Positions 1 to 10,818 of a DNA stretch of 64,000 nucleotides are shown piece after piece; the stretch's first letter is position 1, and every line of letters begins with the position of its first letter. Source of the DNA: Bremia lactucae. Taxonomy: Eukaryota > Oomycota > Peronosporomycetes > Peronosporales > Peronosporaceae. The stretch is from positions 394,981-458,980 of the forward strand of contig NC_090617.1 of the NCBI RefSeq assembly GCF_004359215.1, read 5' to 3'. The notes beneath the pieces were generated by a model, which was not told the origin of the DNA, ran no database searches, and saw only the letters and a list, made by a program, of their open reading frames with translations. The position numbers and the translations under genes are program-made.

Positions 1-373
1 CTTATCGCGTTAGCGATGAGTTTGCGAAACGAACACCAACCGGAGCAAAATATAAATTGCATCGGTTGTCACGTGATGCAGGACTTCCATGCCTCACGTG
101 GGGTGATCCCTGTCCGTGTTGTGTCAACAACATGAAACGAGTTAAAGGGGATGTTTACTACCTTTCTTCGCCCTGGGGAAGGGCTTGCATCTCTATCGAG
201 ACGCGCGGCGATTGACGTTTTGCAATTGATTTACAGGCGCCAGGGGCGCGTGTTTTCCGATGGACCTTTTGATCCATCGGATGGGTCTCGTCATACTAAC
301 GGACGAAGCTCTCAACGTCAACAACCAGCTGGGAACGAGGCTCCTCGCTGTCATGCTAAGGTGGATAACCGCG

Positions 374-667
374 CTAGCGAACCAGATAACTCGTTCGCTG
401 CCCCTTCACATCACGGTGGTTTATATTACGTTCCACAAGGAAACGTTGACCACCGTGGGAATCCACAAACGGTTTCGGCGGAGGAGGGAAAATAAGATCC
501 AACCCATGTGTCGGATCTAGAGTCGAAAATCGACAAACTCGATCACTTCCTCCATGATTTGGAGGAGGGACTTGATCACGAGCGCGGTAAGCGTCACTCG
601 TTAGAGCAAACGGTGCAGGCTCACAATATCGAACGGTGGAAGACCGTTCAAAGAGTGCGTACTCCAT
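374..667 (-). pseudogene. A1 chromodomain-like integrase tail fragment
   Basis: A minus-strand reading ends in a stretch resembling the start of a chromodomain (GGQRFLVERNINHRDVKGQ followed by TSYLVR). The same motif occurs in A3 at 28970-29090, where it continues to RYLVRWRGYPPS, the classic chromodomain core. In gypsy chromoviruses such a module follows the integrase core and guides integration. Only a fragment is readable here because the frame breaks just before the W-R-G-Y core. Confidence 0.55.
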
Positions 668-1005
668 GTTGGAGTACGAGCGGAAATATCACGCTCTTCG
701 ATATGAGCTGTCTTCCGCTCATCGCGGTTGCGAGGATCTTCGGACCCGACATGAGAATCTGGTTCGTGACCACAAGAATCTTTTAGGGATTCTTGAAAAG
801 AGTGGTCAGATCCGTCCTCGGAAGAAACCGCATAGTGATGGTACGGGCGGGGTCCCCCCTAAACTAGAGGATCCCTCTATTGGGTGGGTATGCGTTGTAG
901 ACGCATGCACCGAAATATTGATGGCGAGTTCGACCATCGGTAAAAACTCGCTTCAATTCGGATACGATTGGACGTAACCTCAAAGTATCTCTTCGAGGAC
1001 GCGAT

Positions 1006-1998
1006 TTACGCCTTCGTCTGACTATCTGTCTCAGGATGATCAGAAGTTGACATAGTCAGCCGTGTTCCGAGAGATCGGAACACGGATTGCCAGAACTCCG
1101 CCATGAATCTCGGATCTCTATCCGAGGCCAATTCACGGGGTAACCCATGAAGTTTGAATACCGTGTCGATAAAGACACGCGCACAACCCTGAGCCGTAAT
1201 CGACTCTGGTACCCAGCAAGATGGTACATCTTGCTGAATCTGTCTACAAAAACAAGGATTCCATTGCTTTTGTGGTCGTCTTCGGGAAATCCGAAGACGA
1301 AGTCCATAGATACGGACTGCCAACACTCTGCCGGAAGTGGTAGAGGTTGAAGAGGTGCACGGGATGAAGGGCTAGGCTTCACACGTTGACAAACCTCGCA
1401 AGCACGAATGTACTTGCGCACGAACTGATACTGGCGGGGCCAGTAAAAGTCGCGACTTACTGTGAGGTAAGTCTTCTCACGTCCACGATGTCCACTTGTT
1501 GGAGCATCGTGACACTCATACATGATGCGCAAGCGCAAATCATTGTGAGTCGGGACGACGACACGTGGGGTGTCGCCGGTAACGGCTGTGTAATACAATA
1601 AGCCGTTACGTGTTGTGTATCGATCGGATGACGATCGATATAAAGCCGGTAGATCTTTAAAAGATTTATCGGATGGATTCATTAAATGATCCATCAGACA
1701 AAGAAGGTCCTTATCTTCTTTATAGGCTTTCTTTATTTCATCAACTAAGGTTGATGATGGAACACTCGTAGTGAGTGTTGCAACAGTAAGATCACTTTTA
1801 CTGTTGGGGTGCACTGCTGACTCGAAATCGGGTCGGCGTGATAACGCATCAGCGACGACATTAAGTCGTCCTGGTTTATATTCGACGGAGAAGTTATACT
1901 CCGCGAAGAAGGATAGCCACCTCGCCATTCTTTGCGAGAGGTGTGGGCTATTGACGGCCGTGCGTAATGACGCATGGTCCGTGTCCGAGTACATACAA
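1006..1998 (-). pseudogene. A1 RNase H end plus integrase, frameshifted
   Basis: The minus-strand frame begins inside RNase H (TDHASLRTAVNSPHLSQRMA, then the DALSRRPDF box typical of gypsy RNase H ends). It continues into the integrase HHCC zinc-binding module (ECHDAPTSGHRGR ... CEVCQRVKPS) and the catalytic core beginning SMDFVFGFPED with the first acidic residue. After FSKM the frame shifts; the remainder, including the SDRDPRF region, is in another frame at 1006-1326 and contains further changes. Family membership is secure; the gene is not intact. Confidence 0.85.
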
Positions 1999-2699
1999 TA
2001 AAATGTCTCGTCTTACCCTGAGAAAAAGCCGTGGCTTTACCCGAACGGCTAGTCAGTAACTTGTCTGGAGAGACAACTCCTCACAATTAATATCCTTTAT
2101 TTATTGCGGCAAAGCTACATGGCCTGGATCCCAGCGCGAAGAACTTTTGCGCTAAGGAAGATTTTTACCTCGATGGTTTTCTTAAGCATCGATGGTATAG
2201 TGGCAACAACAAGCGAGATAAAATCTCGTTAATGCAAGCCTGAAGCGCGTTTTTTTCCAATGTCAAAGACATTGGATGCGGCTTCAAAGTCCTAACGCAA
2301 TTCGCGTTAAGTTTGAGAAACGAATCCAACCGGTGCAAGGTTTAAAATTGCACCGGTCGTCTCGTGAGGCAGGACTTCCATGCCTCACGTAGGGCGACCC
2401 GTGTCCATGTTGTGTCGACAATACGAAACGAGTGAAAGGAGATGAATACTCCCTTTCTTCCCCCTGGGGAAGGGCTCGCATCTCTATTGAGATGCCGATG
2501 CGATTGACGTTTTTTGCAATAGATTTACACGCGCCAGGGGCGCGCGTTTTTCAATGGACCCTCTAATCCATCTGATGAGTCTCGTTATACTAACAGACGA
2601 GGCCCTCAACGTCAATAACCAGCTGGGAACGAGGCCCCCATCTGTCATGCGAAGGTGAATAACCGCGCTAGTTAACCAGATAACTCATTCGCTGCCCCT

Positions 2700-3293
2700 T
2701 CACATCACGGTGGTTTTGAATACGTTCCACAAGGAATCGTTGGCCACCGCGGAAATCGACCAATGGTTGTGGTGGAGGAGGTAAAAATAGATCCGAACCG
2801 TGTGTCGGATCAAGGGTCGAAGTCGACAAACGCGACCGCTACCTCCATGTATTGGAGGACGGTCTTGAACACGAGCGCGGTAAGCGTCACTCGTTGGAGC
2901 AGACGATGCAGGCTCACTATATCGAACGGTTGGAAAACCGTTCGGAGAGTGCGTACTCAATGTTGGAGTACGACCGGAAATATCACGCTCTTCGTGATGA
3001 GCTGTCGTCAGCTTATCGCAGTTTCGAGGATCTTCGGAACCGACAGGAGAATCTCCAGATTCAGCATGAGAATCTGGTTCGTGACCACAAGAATCTTTTA
3101 GGGATTCTTGAAAAGGGTGGTCAGATCCGTCCTTGGGAGAAACCGTGTACTGACGGTACGGGCGGAGCCGACCAAAGTAAAACATAGGATGCGTTTGCAT
3201 TCTACGTGGCAATTCTGTTGTGTACGCATTGCCTCCGCGATTCAGTTCACGGAGTGGCCCAATGAACTTTGGTAGTAGTTTACTGCTACCCAT
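2700..3293 (-). pseudogene. A2 integrase C-terminus with chromodomain tail
   Basis: The minus-strand frame starts GSSKLLPKFIGPLRELNRGG and continues YTTELPRRMQTHPMFYFGRL, the SH3-like GPF/Y module that follows the core in gypsy integrases. Downstream is an acidic linker and then a frame-disturbed chromodomain region. The same module in A3 reads GPFRVL-like with IELPRRIRTQPTFYLGHL. It would contribute to target-site choice in an active element. It is separated from the integrase core by frame breaks. Confidence 0.7.
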
Positions 3294-3614
3294 ATTAGTA
3301 ACTACACGCTTAGGTAAATTTACCGTAAAGAGTAGTAATAGGTCAATAATTTTAAATGAAAGAACAATTGCTCTTTCATGTTTGTCTGCGTTCCGTTTCT
3401 ATCGGTCCACTGCGTTAGCAATGAAATCCTTACGAAACGGATTACTGATTCTCGAGCCAGCAGAAATTTTTCTGCTGACTCATTTGTTTTATCTTTTCCA
3501 GTGCGCACAAAGCGCACTGCTATGAGATCTTTCTCATCTTCGATGTCGATTGCTTCGACATCACTCGCGTCGTTGGTAACTCCGAAGCGTGATGAGCATG
3601 AGCCAGAAATGGTT

Positions 3615-4391
3615 TTATCGTGCGAGGCCCCCCCAAACTAGAGGATCCTGCGTCTGACCATCCGTTTCCGGGTGATCAGATGTTGACATAGTCAGCCGTG
3701 TTCCGAGAGATCGGAACACGGATTGCCAGAACGCCGCCGTGAATCTCGGATCTCTATCCGAGACTAATTCACGGGGTAACCCATGGAGTTTGAATACCGT
3801 GTCGATAAAGACACGGGCACAACCCGGAGCCGTAATCGACTCTGGTACCGCAGCAAGGTGTACCATCTTGCTGAATCTGTCTACAAAAACAAGGATTCCA
3901 TTGTTTTTGTGTTCGTCTTCGGGAAATCCGAAGACGAAGTCCATAGATACGGACTGCCAACACTCTGCCGGAAGTGGTAGAGGTTGAAGAGGTGCACGGG
4001 ATGAAGGGCTAGGCTTCACCCGTTGACAAACCTCGCAAGCACGAATGTACTTGCGCACAAACTGATACTGGCGGGGCCAGTAAAAGTATCGACTTACCGT
4101 GAGGTAAGTCTTCTCACGTCCACGATGTCCACTTGTTGGAGCATCGTGACACTCATACATGATGCGCAAGCGCAAATCATTGTGAGTCGGGACGACGACA
4201 CGTGGGGTGTCGCCGGTAACGGCTGTGTAATACAATAAGCCGTTACGTGTTGTGTATCGATCGGATGACGATCGATATAAAGCCGGTAGATCTTTAAAAG
4301 ATTTATCGGATGGATTCATTAAATGATCCATCAGACAAAGAAGATATTTATCTTCTGTGTAGTCTTTCTTTATGTCATCAAACAAAGACAA
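3615..4391 (-). pseudogene. A2 integrase zinc-binding and catalytic core
   Basis: A minus-strand open stretch of 258 codons holds the HHCC module (ECHDAPTSGHRGREKTYLTV ... CEVCQRVKP) and the rve core. First acidic position is in SMDFVFGFPED, second in LVSDRDPRFTAAFW; the frame ends after SDHPETDGQTQD, just where the catalytic glutamate (TERVNR in A4) should be. The region is open longer than most of A2, so decay is uneven. Truncation before the last catalytic residue makes it non-functional as read. Confidence 0.8.
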
Positions 4392-4926
4392 TGACGGAAT
4401 ACTTGTAATGATTGTTGCAACAGTGGGATTATTTCTACTGTTGGAGTGCGCAGCCGGCTCGAAATCGGGTCGGCGTGATAACGCATCAGCGACGACATAA
4501 GTCGTCCTGGTTTATGTTCCACGGAAAAATTATACTCCGCGAAGAAGGATAGCCACCTCGCCATCCTTTGCGAGAGGTGTGAGCTATTTACGGCTGTGCG
4601 TAATGACGCATTGTCCGTATATACGATAAACGTTCTGCTCCGACGAGATAGACCCTAAATTTAGCCATTTCATTTTTCATGGCAAGGAGTTTCTTGTTAT
4701 GCACTGGGCAATCGCGTTCAGCTGGTTGCAGCTGACGCGATTCGTAACAGACGACGCGGTCCGCGCCGTCTGTATCGTATTGCATTAACGCACAGCCGAT
4801 TGCGAAATCGGTGGTGTCACAGACTACATGGAATAATCTACCTTGATCTGCAATCGCCAAGATGGTCGATTGCATCAAGCTTTGCTTGATATCTTTAAGC
4901 GAACGCTGACAATCAGCGTTCCACAA
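4370..4926 (-). pseudogene. A2 RNase H domain
   Basis: The minus-strand frame has the gypsy RT/RNase H sequence LMQSTILAIADQGRLFHVVC, then DFAIGCALMQYDTDGADRVV and the CPVHNKKLLAMK segment; the TDHASLRT box is lost at a frame change near 4600. The next frame (4370-4564) resumes at MARWLSFFAEYNFSVEHKPGR. Two frames are therefore needed, so this is a decayed copy. RNase H would remove RNA during reverse transcription. Confidence 0.8.
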
Positions 4927-4939
4927 CCATTTCTCTTTT

Positions 4940-5640
4940 TCTTCAAGAGACGAGAGAGATGAACTGTCATCTCGGCATAATTGCGTGAGTACTTGTGCAA
5001 GTACACCGCTACCCCAAGGACTTTCTAAGTCCCTTCACATCGACTAGAATGGCCAGTCAGTAATTGCCTTGATCTGGACAGGATCAGGGCGCACGCCGTG
5101 TTTTCCGACGATGCACCCAAGAAGTGGTATTACGCTTGTAGCGAATATTCACTTCTTGAGATTTGCGTACAACTTATGCTTTCGCATTATTGTAAGAATT
5201 CGACGAACGTGAGTAATATGAATTCCACGTCCGTCTTTCCGTCCATGGCTGGCAATGAACAAATACATCGTCAAAATAAGTCGGTGCGATTTCTTGCACC
5301 GGTCTCAACAGATTTCTTGCACATCTGTTGAATGTTGCAGGGGTATTACTAAGCCCCTGTGGTATTACAAGCCATTCCCAGAGCAACCAACTGGGAGTGC
5401 TCACTGCTGTGAACGGAATGTCCCGTTCACGCAAAAGGATTGATAAAATCCATTCATCAGATCCATAGACAAAAAGATGGTACTCTTAGACATACCATCT
5501 ATGATTACGTCTCTTCTAGGTATCGGCATTTGAGCCGGTACCGTTGCAGCGCTCAGTTTATTAAATGCGTGCACGATCCGCCACCCTCCTGTGGCCTTTC
5601 GCACACAGAAGGTCGGAGAGCTATGTATGGAGGTTGACTC
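4940..5640 (-). pseudogene. A2 reverse transcriptase fragments
   Basis: Minus-strand frames between 5604 and 5174 contain RT blocks: KATGGWRIVHAFNKLSAATV, then IFLSMDLMNGFYQSFCVNGT, LLWEWLVIPQGLSNTPATFN, and the catalytic box written YFDDVFVHCQ. Successive blocks are in different frames and the fingers/palm order is kept. Compared with A4 the copy has several single-base frameshifts. The thumb and connection around 4930-5170 are only weakly readable. Confidence 0.75.
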
Positions 5641-6517
5641 CCTTACATGGCTCGCTTTTAATCGATCGATAAAGAATTAATCGATCGCAAGTACTTGTTC
5701 ACGAGGCAGTGGCCACTGCTTTATGACACAGTACTTCGAGCCCGATTTGAGCTCGATCTCGTTTCGAGTGCCTGTATCGTAAGGTACTCACATGGAACTG
5801 TTTTAAGTAATACATCCCTGAATTCATTCTAAATCCTTGTAGAAAGAATTGTCTTAAGTGACTCCCAGGATTGACTGGTATATCTCTCAATCCGAGTCTT
5901 CACATCAAGGACACTTTCGTACATCGATGAGCTGCTGAGAATCCGTTCGTTCTCTGCAAAATTACCGCTGACCGAATATCGGTTTCGCATTCGATCTCCT
6001 GACGAGTACGCAGATCTGCTTGATTCTGCCACGATGCAGATCTCTCAATCAACGCTTGGGTTCTAGGGTTGGTAATTGAGTTATCTCCGAAGTTAATTTC
6101 GGAGGCGCATACGGATCAAGAGTATAAGCGCCTACTCTTGATCCGTCATTAACCAAGACATTCAATGTCTCGGTTTCTTCCTGGAATTTATTCACAGGCT
6201 GCCGAGGAATCAATCCCTCGGGCTGCTGAAGTCTAGTCATTTCAGCATTAACTATTTGAGGAGATTCCTCCTCAAGTACGTGGAACTATAATCCGTCAAC
6301 GTCTTCCAACTGTTATTGCGCTATCACAGTCGGATCTTCTTCTAAGGTCGACTCTCTTCTCGACCTATGATCATCGTGTTGTCTCTTTTGGACAACCGGT
6401 ATAGTCCTGAATGTCGTTGACTTATTCGAGTGGTGGACCTTCGGCGCTGCCTGTGCATTCGCACAGCCGCCGGCAGCTGTCTCCCCTCACAGTGTGATTA
6501 CTAATCACACTGTGATC

Positions 6518-7167
6518 TTATGAGGTTGTACTAACGACCGTACCACAAGTGACGCCATCGCGATCACTCGTAGTACACCCACACGCTTGTGGACGATCCA
6601 AAACGTTCATCAGATGGCCATCTGATGAACAAGTGGCAGGCATCTTTACGGATCGATGCTGCCAGCTGATTCTTGGCTCATATTTTCTGACCGAAGGTAA
6701 ACCTAGGATGACATCAAATTTGTATTCCAAATCCAGTACGATGAAACCATCATCGTACTGTAAATCTTTTAACATGTGAACTTTCGTTACGCGTTTCATT
6801 ACTATTGTCGATGCATATAGTGACTGGCGACGCAATAATGTTTTTCGACGCCTCACAGTCCAACTAGGGCTCTAAGTGACAAATAATTTGTCACTTTCAA
6901 CTTCATGGTGATGAGGGATACCTCGACGTCAGGTGCAGAGACACATAATGATTTTGTGTCTGGAGCAACTTTTGTCAAGAGATCTGCAAATTCTCTTGAG
7001 GTTGCTGGATCAGTAGGGCGTTGCGCCCTTACTGACCCCGACCGTTTTTGTCGGTCCACCTCGCTGTTGCGATTTCGCGACAACGTCGAACCCGCGACCG
7101 TTGCCCTTTTTGGCATTCGGTCATAATTACGTTCAGTACCTCTCGGTATTTGATGTGGTACACTCAC
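6518..7167 (-). pseudogene. A2 aspartic protease region, active site destroyed
   Basis: The minus-strand reading covers the linker ATSREFADLLTKVAPDTKSL and the start of the retropepsin domain (MKLKVTNYLSLRALVG). In A4 the next residues are DSGASNNF; here the bases for the D-S-G loop are rearranged, giving a stop and a frameshift, and about 70 bases just downstream are missing. The later part (LKDLQYDDGFIVLDLEYKFDVILGLP) is readable again at 6518-6856. A protease from this copy could not be active. Confidence 0.75.
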
Positions 7168-7263
7168 TCATGAGCGTAGTGTCCTAACTTTTGACAGCGA
7201 TTGCATTTCTGCAATCGCTTATTGTTCGAAAAGCGAGGTTTTTTGCTTTTGACGTAAGAGAGG

Positions 7264-8077
7264 TTACAGGCTCAAGCTAAAGTCCTCCTGTTCCGCAACG
7301 GATATTGCTTCTTCAAGCGTATCCAGTTCCAAGCGGAACAGGTGGGTCCTTACGGGACCATCCGTAAGACCTTGCATATACACCGTAATCAACTTGCGTT
7401 CCTGAACTGGGTTGTTTGTGATACAACTCGCTAAGAGTCGTATGTGCTGGGCATAAGCGTGAACCTCACTCTTGCCTTGCTTGAGTTTCAGAAGCTCTGA
7501 ACTCAGCCCTAGGCGGCTCAAACGTCTGTTTTAGCCGGGCTTTAGAAGCCTCTAACGACCCAAAGACGTATGTGTCGCGCAACTAAAGGTTTAGCGCCCA
7601 AGTTTCGGCACGACCTGCCAAATTTGACTGAGCAAATGCGACTTGCATTTGCTCGTCGACGATGTGACGAGCCCTTATGGCATCGTCGAATTCGACAAAC
7701 CATCTTAATAGGGAGTCTTCTTCGACCCCCTATACTTAGAGATAGAATCTTTAAGATTTCGTTCGGGACGACGCGTGTGCGTCATTCCAGGTACAGGGCA
7801 TCTATACCTGTTATATCCTCAACAGTTCTGCCTGTTGAGAGCCTTGCTGATTCAGCAAGGCTACCTTCTCCTTCGCCTCGTCAAGTTCAAGTTGTATGAA
7901 ATTGGCGATGGCTGAATGGAGGATATCTCTGCTTAAACCGGACAGCATGACGAAGATGGCATCATTCCCAACGGTCGAACTCATTCGTTCAACCGCACTC
8001 CTTTCTATGTCACTTTTAAAGGAGTAGCTGTCACTCGAAATGTGATGAGTATTTCCATTATCATCTAACATGCCCAT
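7264..8077 (-). pseudogene. A2 gag
   Basis: Minus-strand gag begins MGMLDDNGNTHHISSDSYSF (ATG ending at 8077) and continues with HSAIANFIQLELDEAKEKVA, then LLNQQGSQQAELLR before a stop near 7811. A second open segment (7264-7521) carries the later gag region LLKLKQGKSEVHAYAQHIRL ... FRLELDTLEEAISVAEQEDF, typical of retrotransposon gag. The same protein is more complete in A4. Frameshifts separate the two parts. Confidence 0.75.
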
Positions 8078-8105
8078 GTTAGATGATTGAACTATGGTCC
8101 TTGGA

Positions 8106-8115
8106 CGTGCTACCA
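8106..8115 (-). promoter_or_regulatory. A2 primer-binding site
   Basis: On the minus strand the ten bases TGGTAGCACG start two bases (CC) after the LTR end ...CCCGTTACA. A tRNA with 3' end ..GTGCTACCA would pair here to prime minus-strand DNA synthesis. The same site recurs in A3, A4, B1, B3 and C2 with at most one difference. Confidence 0.7.
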
Positions 8116-8117
8116 GG

Positions 8118-8502
8118 TGTAACGGGGCACTGCCGACTTGTACTGCTTCTGTACAAGTCCACTTCGCACTGCTTTAGTGCGAGTGGTGTCTCACGTCACT
8201 TCACGTACACTAGTACGTGTAGTGGAAGACTCTCCTAATAAAGCTCTTCTGTTTCTATCTATTTAATACTAACTTAATTATAAACTAATACAAAACATGT
8301 AACAAAACGTTATGTATCTATCTCTTTGCGCGCGTCCAGCGCTAACTGGACCGCGGAGAAAGTAGATATGGCCTATATATACCAATGAATAAGCTTTCCG
8401 AATATTATTACGTAATGTAGTAGTATTTTTCAAATATTATTTACCTTTTAGATAACATATTAATTAACAACCTTTAAGTGTTAATTTCATGTAACCGTTA
8501 CA
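8118..8502 (-). repeat. A2 5' LTR (about 385 bp)
   Basis: On the minus strand it starts TGTAACGG at 8502 and ends CCCGTTACA at 8118, with the TG..CA ends usual for LTRs. The last 110 bases contain three consecutive hairpins (GACTTGTAC/GTACAAGTC, CACTCGCACT/AGTGCGAAGTG-like and CACGTACT/AGTACGTG-like). The start is inferred from the short terminal match; the end is supported by the adjacent primer-binding site. Confidence 0.6.
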
Positions 8503-8740
8503 ACAATCGTTGAGTCAAGTCTCTGTGATGTCTCCGTTTCCCAATTTTCTAACTTTCCTCACCATTTTGTAATAAGACTTTACCTCTTATACTTAATATT
8601 ATCTCCAAAATCTTAATTAGCATTATATAAGGTATCGAAGTGTGGCTGATGAATTGACAACTACAAACTTGCTGTGATGTTGGTCACACCACAGCCATGT
8701 CTGCGAACCTTGTTAATAAACGATCACGGTTTTAGCGAAA

Positions 8741-9505
8741 TGAAAAAGCTTGAGGTTTCCAGCTTCGATTCCTTCTGTTGTCACGGGACATACAAGTAAC
8801 TATTTATTCTTGCATATTTTCCAGGAATACCAACAGCCTACAAAGTTAGCGGACTTTGTTGCCGAAGTTTGCGTAGATCCCGCTGTTGGACTCTCTCGTG
8901 ATGACGCCATGGCCCGCCGGTCTCTATACGGCCCGAACCGAGTAACGCCACCCGTGAATTGCCCATCCTGGGTTTGTTGCTTGCTGCCATGTCTTATGCG
9001 AACAGCCTCGATGCAGGCTTATCACGAAGCGCTTCCTCGTGAAGCAACGGTGCGACGTCGAGTAGCTGCAGCGCAAGGGCAAGTATCCTTTCGATGCATG
9101 CGCATGGACGTCATGAGTCTTGTGTACGGAGACGTTGTTGAACTTAAAGCTGGTGACGTGGCGGGTGCAGATTGTCGCGTCGTAGAGTGCTCAGATGATT
9201 GCATTGTGGACCAAACGATATTAATGGGCGACGACGGTGAGGATGAGGAAGCGGGGATTGCTCGTTGCGAAAAACACGTCACAACTGTTACCCCGCCTCT
9301 GCATCTTCAGCAAAAACCTTTGCAATGTAACAATATTGTACCCATGACAGCACGGGTCGTGAAAGGCGCGGCTGTGGCTGTGGTGTTATCGACGGGAGAT
9401 TTCACGCTGTGGGGGCGAATGCTTGCGTGCCACGAGTGGCCACGAGCTCCTGGCACTGTCATTAGGAAAGGAGATCTAGAGGAGCAAAGTGGCTTAATTG
9501 TTTAA
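8741..9505 (+). pseudogene. Truncated P-type ATPase (cation N-terminal plus A-domain remnant)
   Basis: The long open frame carries a cation-ATPase N-terminal motif (VGLSRDDAMARRSLYGPNRV) followed by an actuator-domain stretch (VYGDVVELKAGDVAGADCRV, then a segment matching the toxin-free Na/K-ATPase pattern NxV..ARVVKGAAVAVVLSTGD). Two things are missing: the first membrane-helix pair expected between them is reduced to about 20 residues, and the conserved TGES loop reads ILMGDDGE. The frame stops at 9505, before any phosphorylation (DKTGT) or nucleotide-binding domain; a full pump has about 1000 residues. A likely start is ATG 8741 with a 69-base intron (8756-8824, GTTTCC..TTCCAG) joining MKKLE to EYQQPTKLADF; this is inferred. 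It ends 78 bp from the EMC10 stop, tail to tail. It could be a pseudogene or a small derived protein. Confidence 0.6.
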
Positions 9506-9583
9506 TGTGACGTTCAATGCAAGAATTCATTCCTTTAATTGTGTCAACATAACATCTGGCACTGGTCCTTCTGGTGCATGAAA

Positions 9584-10619
9584 TTATCGTTGTCTTTCGC
9601 TGACAGCAGGGGTCGCCGACGCACCAGCGGTCCTCCCAGCGGCCGCAGTTCCTCCATCACCCCCGAAAAGGCTCATGACGATGATTGGAAGAATAATGTA
9701 CCACTACAGATACCAGAGCGACGAAGAAATATATTAGAGGGTCGTTCGATACGAATGCGTTTCTACTTACATATTTGCGAAGAAACGACTGGCTCGCTTC
9801 TTCAGGCTCGTCGTTGTTTTCCTCACTTTTGACTGGCTTAACGCCTTGTGGAGCGCGGTCGCGCATTCCTACGACATTCTTCGGAGGCCTAAGTCACCAG
9901 CAAATTGAAATAGCACAAATTGTTCAGTGGCGTTCCCCAATTACTATAAGAGCTTGGCGTCGTACAAGGGACCACCCTGCACTTTGAAGACCGTGCCAGA
10001 CGGACTTAAATGCATATCCTCCAGGCTACGTGTCCGTGAATCAGTGCAGACATCGCTTTCCACGTAAGGCGTGAGGTACTCGATTGCCACGAGCTTGCCG
10101 CTGTCTGACAGGTGAAAGGCAAAGTCCTCGCGCAGACGCATGACCGCTAGCATACACATGGGCACGGAAGCCATGACATAGGGCGACTGTGGGTCGTCTG
10201 GGTCAGCCTTGGCTCGTACTGTGTAGAAGCGGTCCTGCTGCAGCAAAAAATTTAGCTTCTCCACATCGTCGACGCTCAGCGGCGGCAGTGCTGAGAAGGA
10301 GACCACAGATTTCGGGTTTGAAGCACTAGTGACAATTGTCACGATGCCGCGTGGTGTAAATTCTGCGCCTGCAACTAGTTGGTGCTCCAGATCAAATTGA
10401 AGATGCATTTTGAGCTCGCCAATAGCCGAGACAGCATAAACATCTTCGAAGTCGTCTCCGAACTCTTCCGTGAAGCTACAGGCAGAATGGCGGTGGTTAG
10501 ATCAAAAGTTAAAGGTGGGGACTCAGTGCCATGGCATTGTACTCAGTAGTTTGGATTTCGTGAGGGTCCGCAAGGGCGGTTGTTGCCATTAGAATAGCCG
10601 TAAAGCACATAAACAGCAT
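9584..10619 (-). CDS. EMC10: ER membrane protein complex subunit 10, four exons
   Basis: EMC10 is a subunit of the ER membrane complex, which inserts transmembrane segments into the ER membrane. Proposed exons on the minus strand are 10619-10543, 10475-9966, 9888-9771 and 9703-9584; introns are 67, 77 and 67 bp with donors GTACAA, GTACGA and GTAAGT, and all phases agree, giving 274 residues (human EMC10 is about 260). Exon 1 encodes a signal peptide (MLFMCFTAILMATTALA). Exon 2 holds the lumenal domain with the family stretch YVMASVPMCMLAV and FHLSDSGKLVAIEYL. Exon 4 joins SFLRKY to WYIILPIIVMSLFGG, the expected membrane anchor. The start codon lies directly beside a duplicated 94-bp promoter unit shared with the kinesin gene. 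Family assignment is from remembered conservation; exon 1 is the least certain part. Confidence 0.85.
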
Positions 10620-10818
10620 ACATGATCCATTACTTAGCGTCATCGTGATGTGAGGAATGTCATTGTGTCGGGGTGGGCAACTGTTTAAAACTTAATTAAT
10701 CCTGATAATTCGCACATGATCCATTACTTAGCGTCATCGTGATGTGAGGAATGTCATTGTATCGAGGTGGACAACTGTTTAAAACTTAATTAATCCTGAT
10801 AATTCGCACACTTTCTTA
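10620..10818. promoter_or_regulatory. Shared intergenic promoter of EMC10 and kinesin
   Basis: Only 199 bp separate the proposed EMC10 start (minus) from the kinesin ATG (plus), so both genes must be driven from here. Nearly all of it is two tandem copies of a 94-bp unit. AT-rich stretches (AACTTAATTAATCC) recur in each copy. No experimentally known element is recognised. Confidence 0.6.
10621..10808. repeat. 94-bp tandem duplication in a divergent promoter
   Basis: Unit 1 is 10621-10714 and unit 2 is 10715-10808. They are the same length and differ at three positions by eye (TGTCGGGGTGGGC against TATCGAGGTGGAC). The duplication begins one base upstream of the EMC10 start and ends ten bases before the kinesin ATG. 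Confidence 0.95.

Larger units (their letters stand above)
1..2010 (-). mobile_element. Ty3/gypsy family A element A1, 3' part only
   Basis: Minus-strand remnant of a Ty3/gypsy retrotransposon cut by the window start. Read on the minus strand it runs from late RNase H (about 1998) through integrase (1056-1700) to a chromodomain-like tail and the poorly coding 3' end (below 670). It is closely similar in order and sequence to the neighbouring A2 copy at 2290-4600, so the two lie head-to-tail in the same orientation. The RT, protease and gag parts are absent upstream of about 1998, and no LTR is recognisable in 2000-2290. Frameshifts near 1200 and at 1000-1060 break integrase. It is a dead fragment. 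Confidence 0.85.
2290..8502 (-). mobile_element. Ty3/gypsy family A element A2, near full length, inactive
   Basis: Minus-strand element. Going from high to low coordinates: LTR (8118-8502), primer-binding site (8106-8115), gag (8077-7264), protease (about 7167-6518), RT (about 5640-4940), RNase H (4926-4370), integrase (4391-3615) and chromodomain tail (3293-2700), then a 3' non-coding stretch to about 2290. No second LTR is seen at the low-coordinate end. Gag, protease, RT and integrase all carry stops or frameshifts. Its order of domains and its sequence match A4 (plus strand, 41803-47201) throughout. It was probably inserted upstream of the P-type ATPase remnant. Confidence 0.85.
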
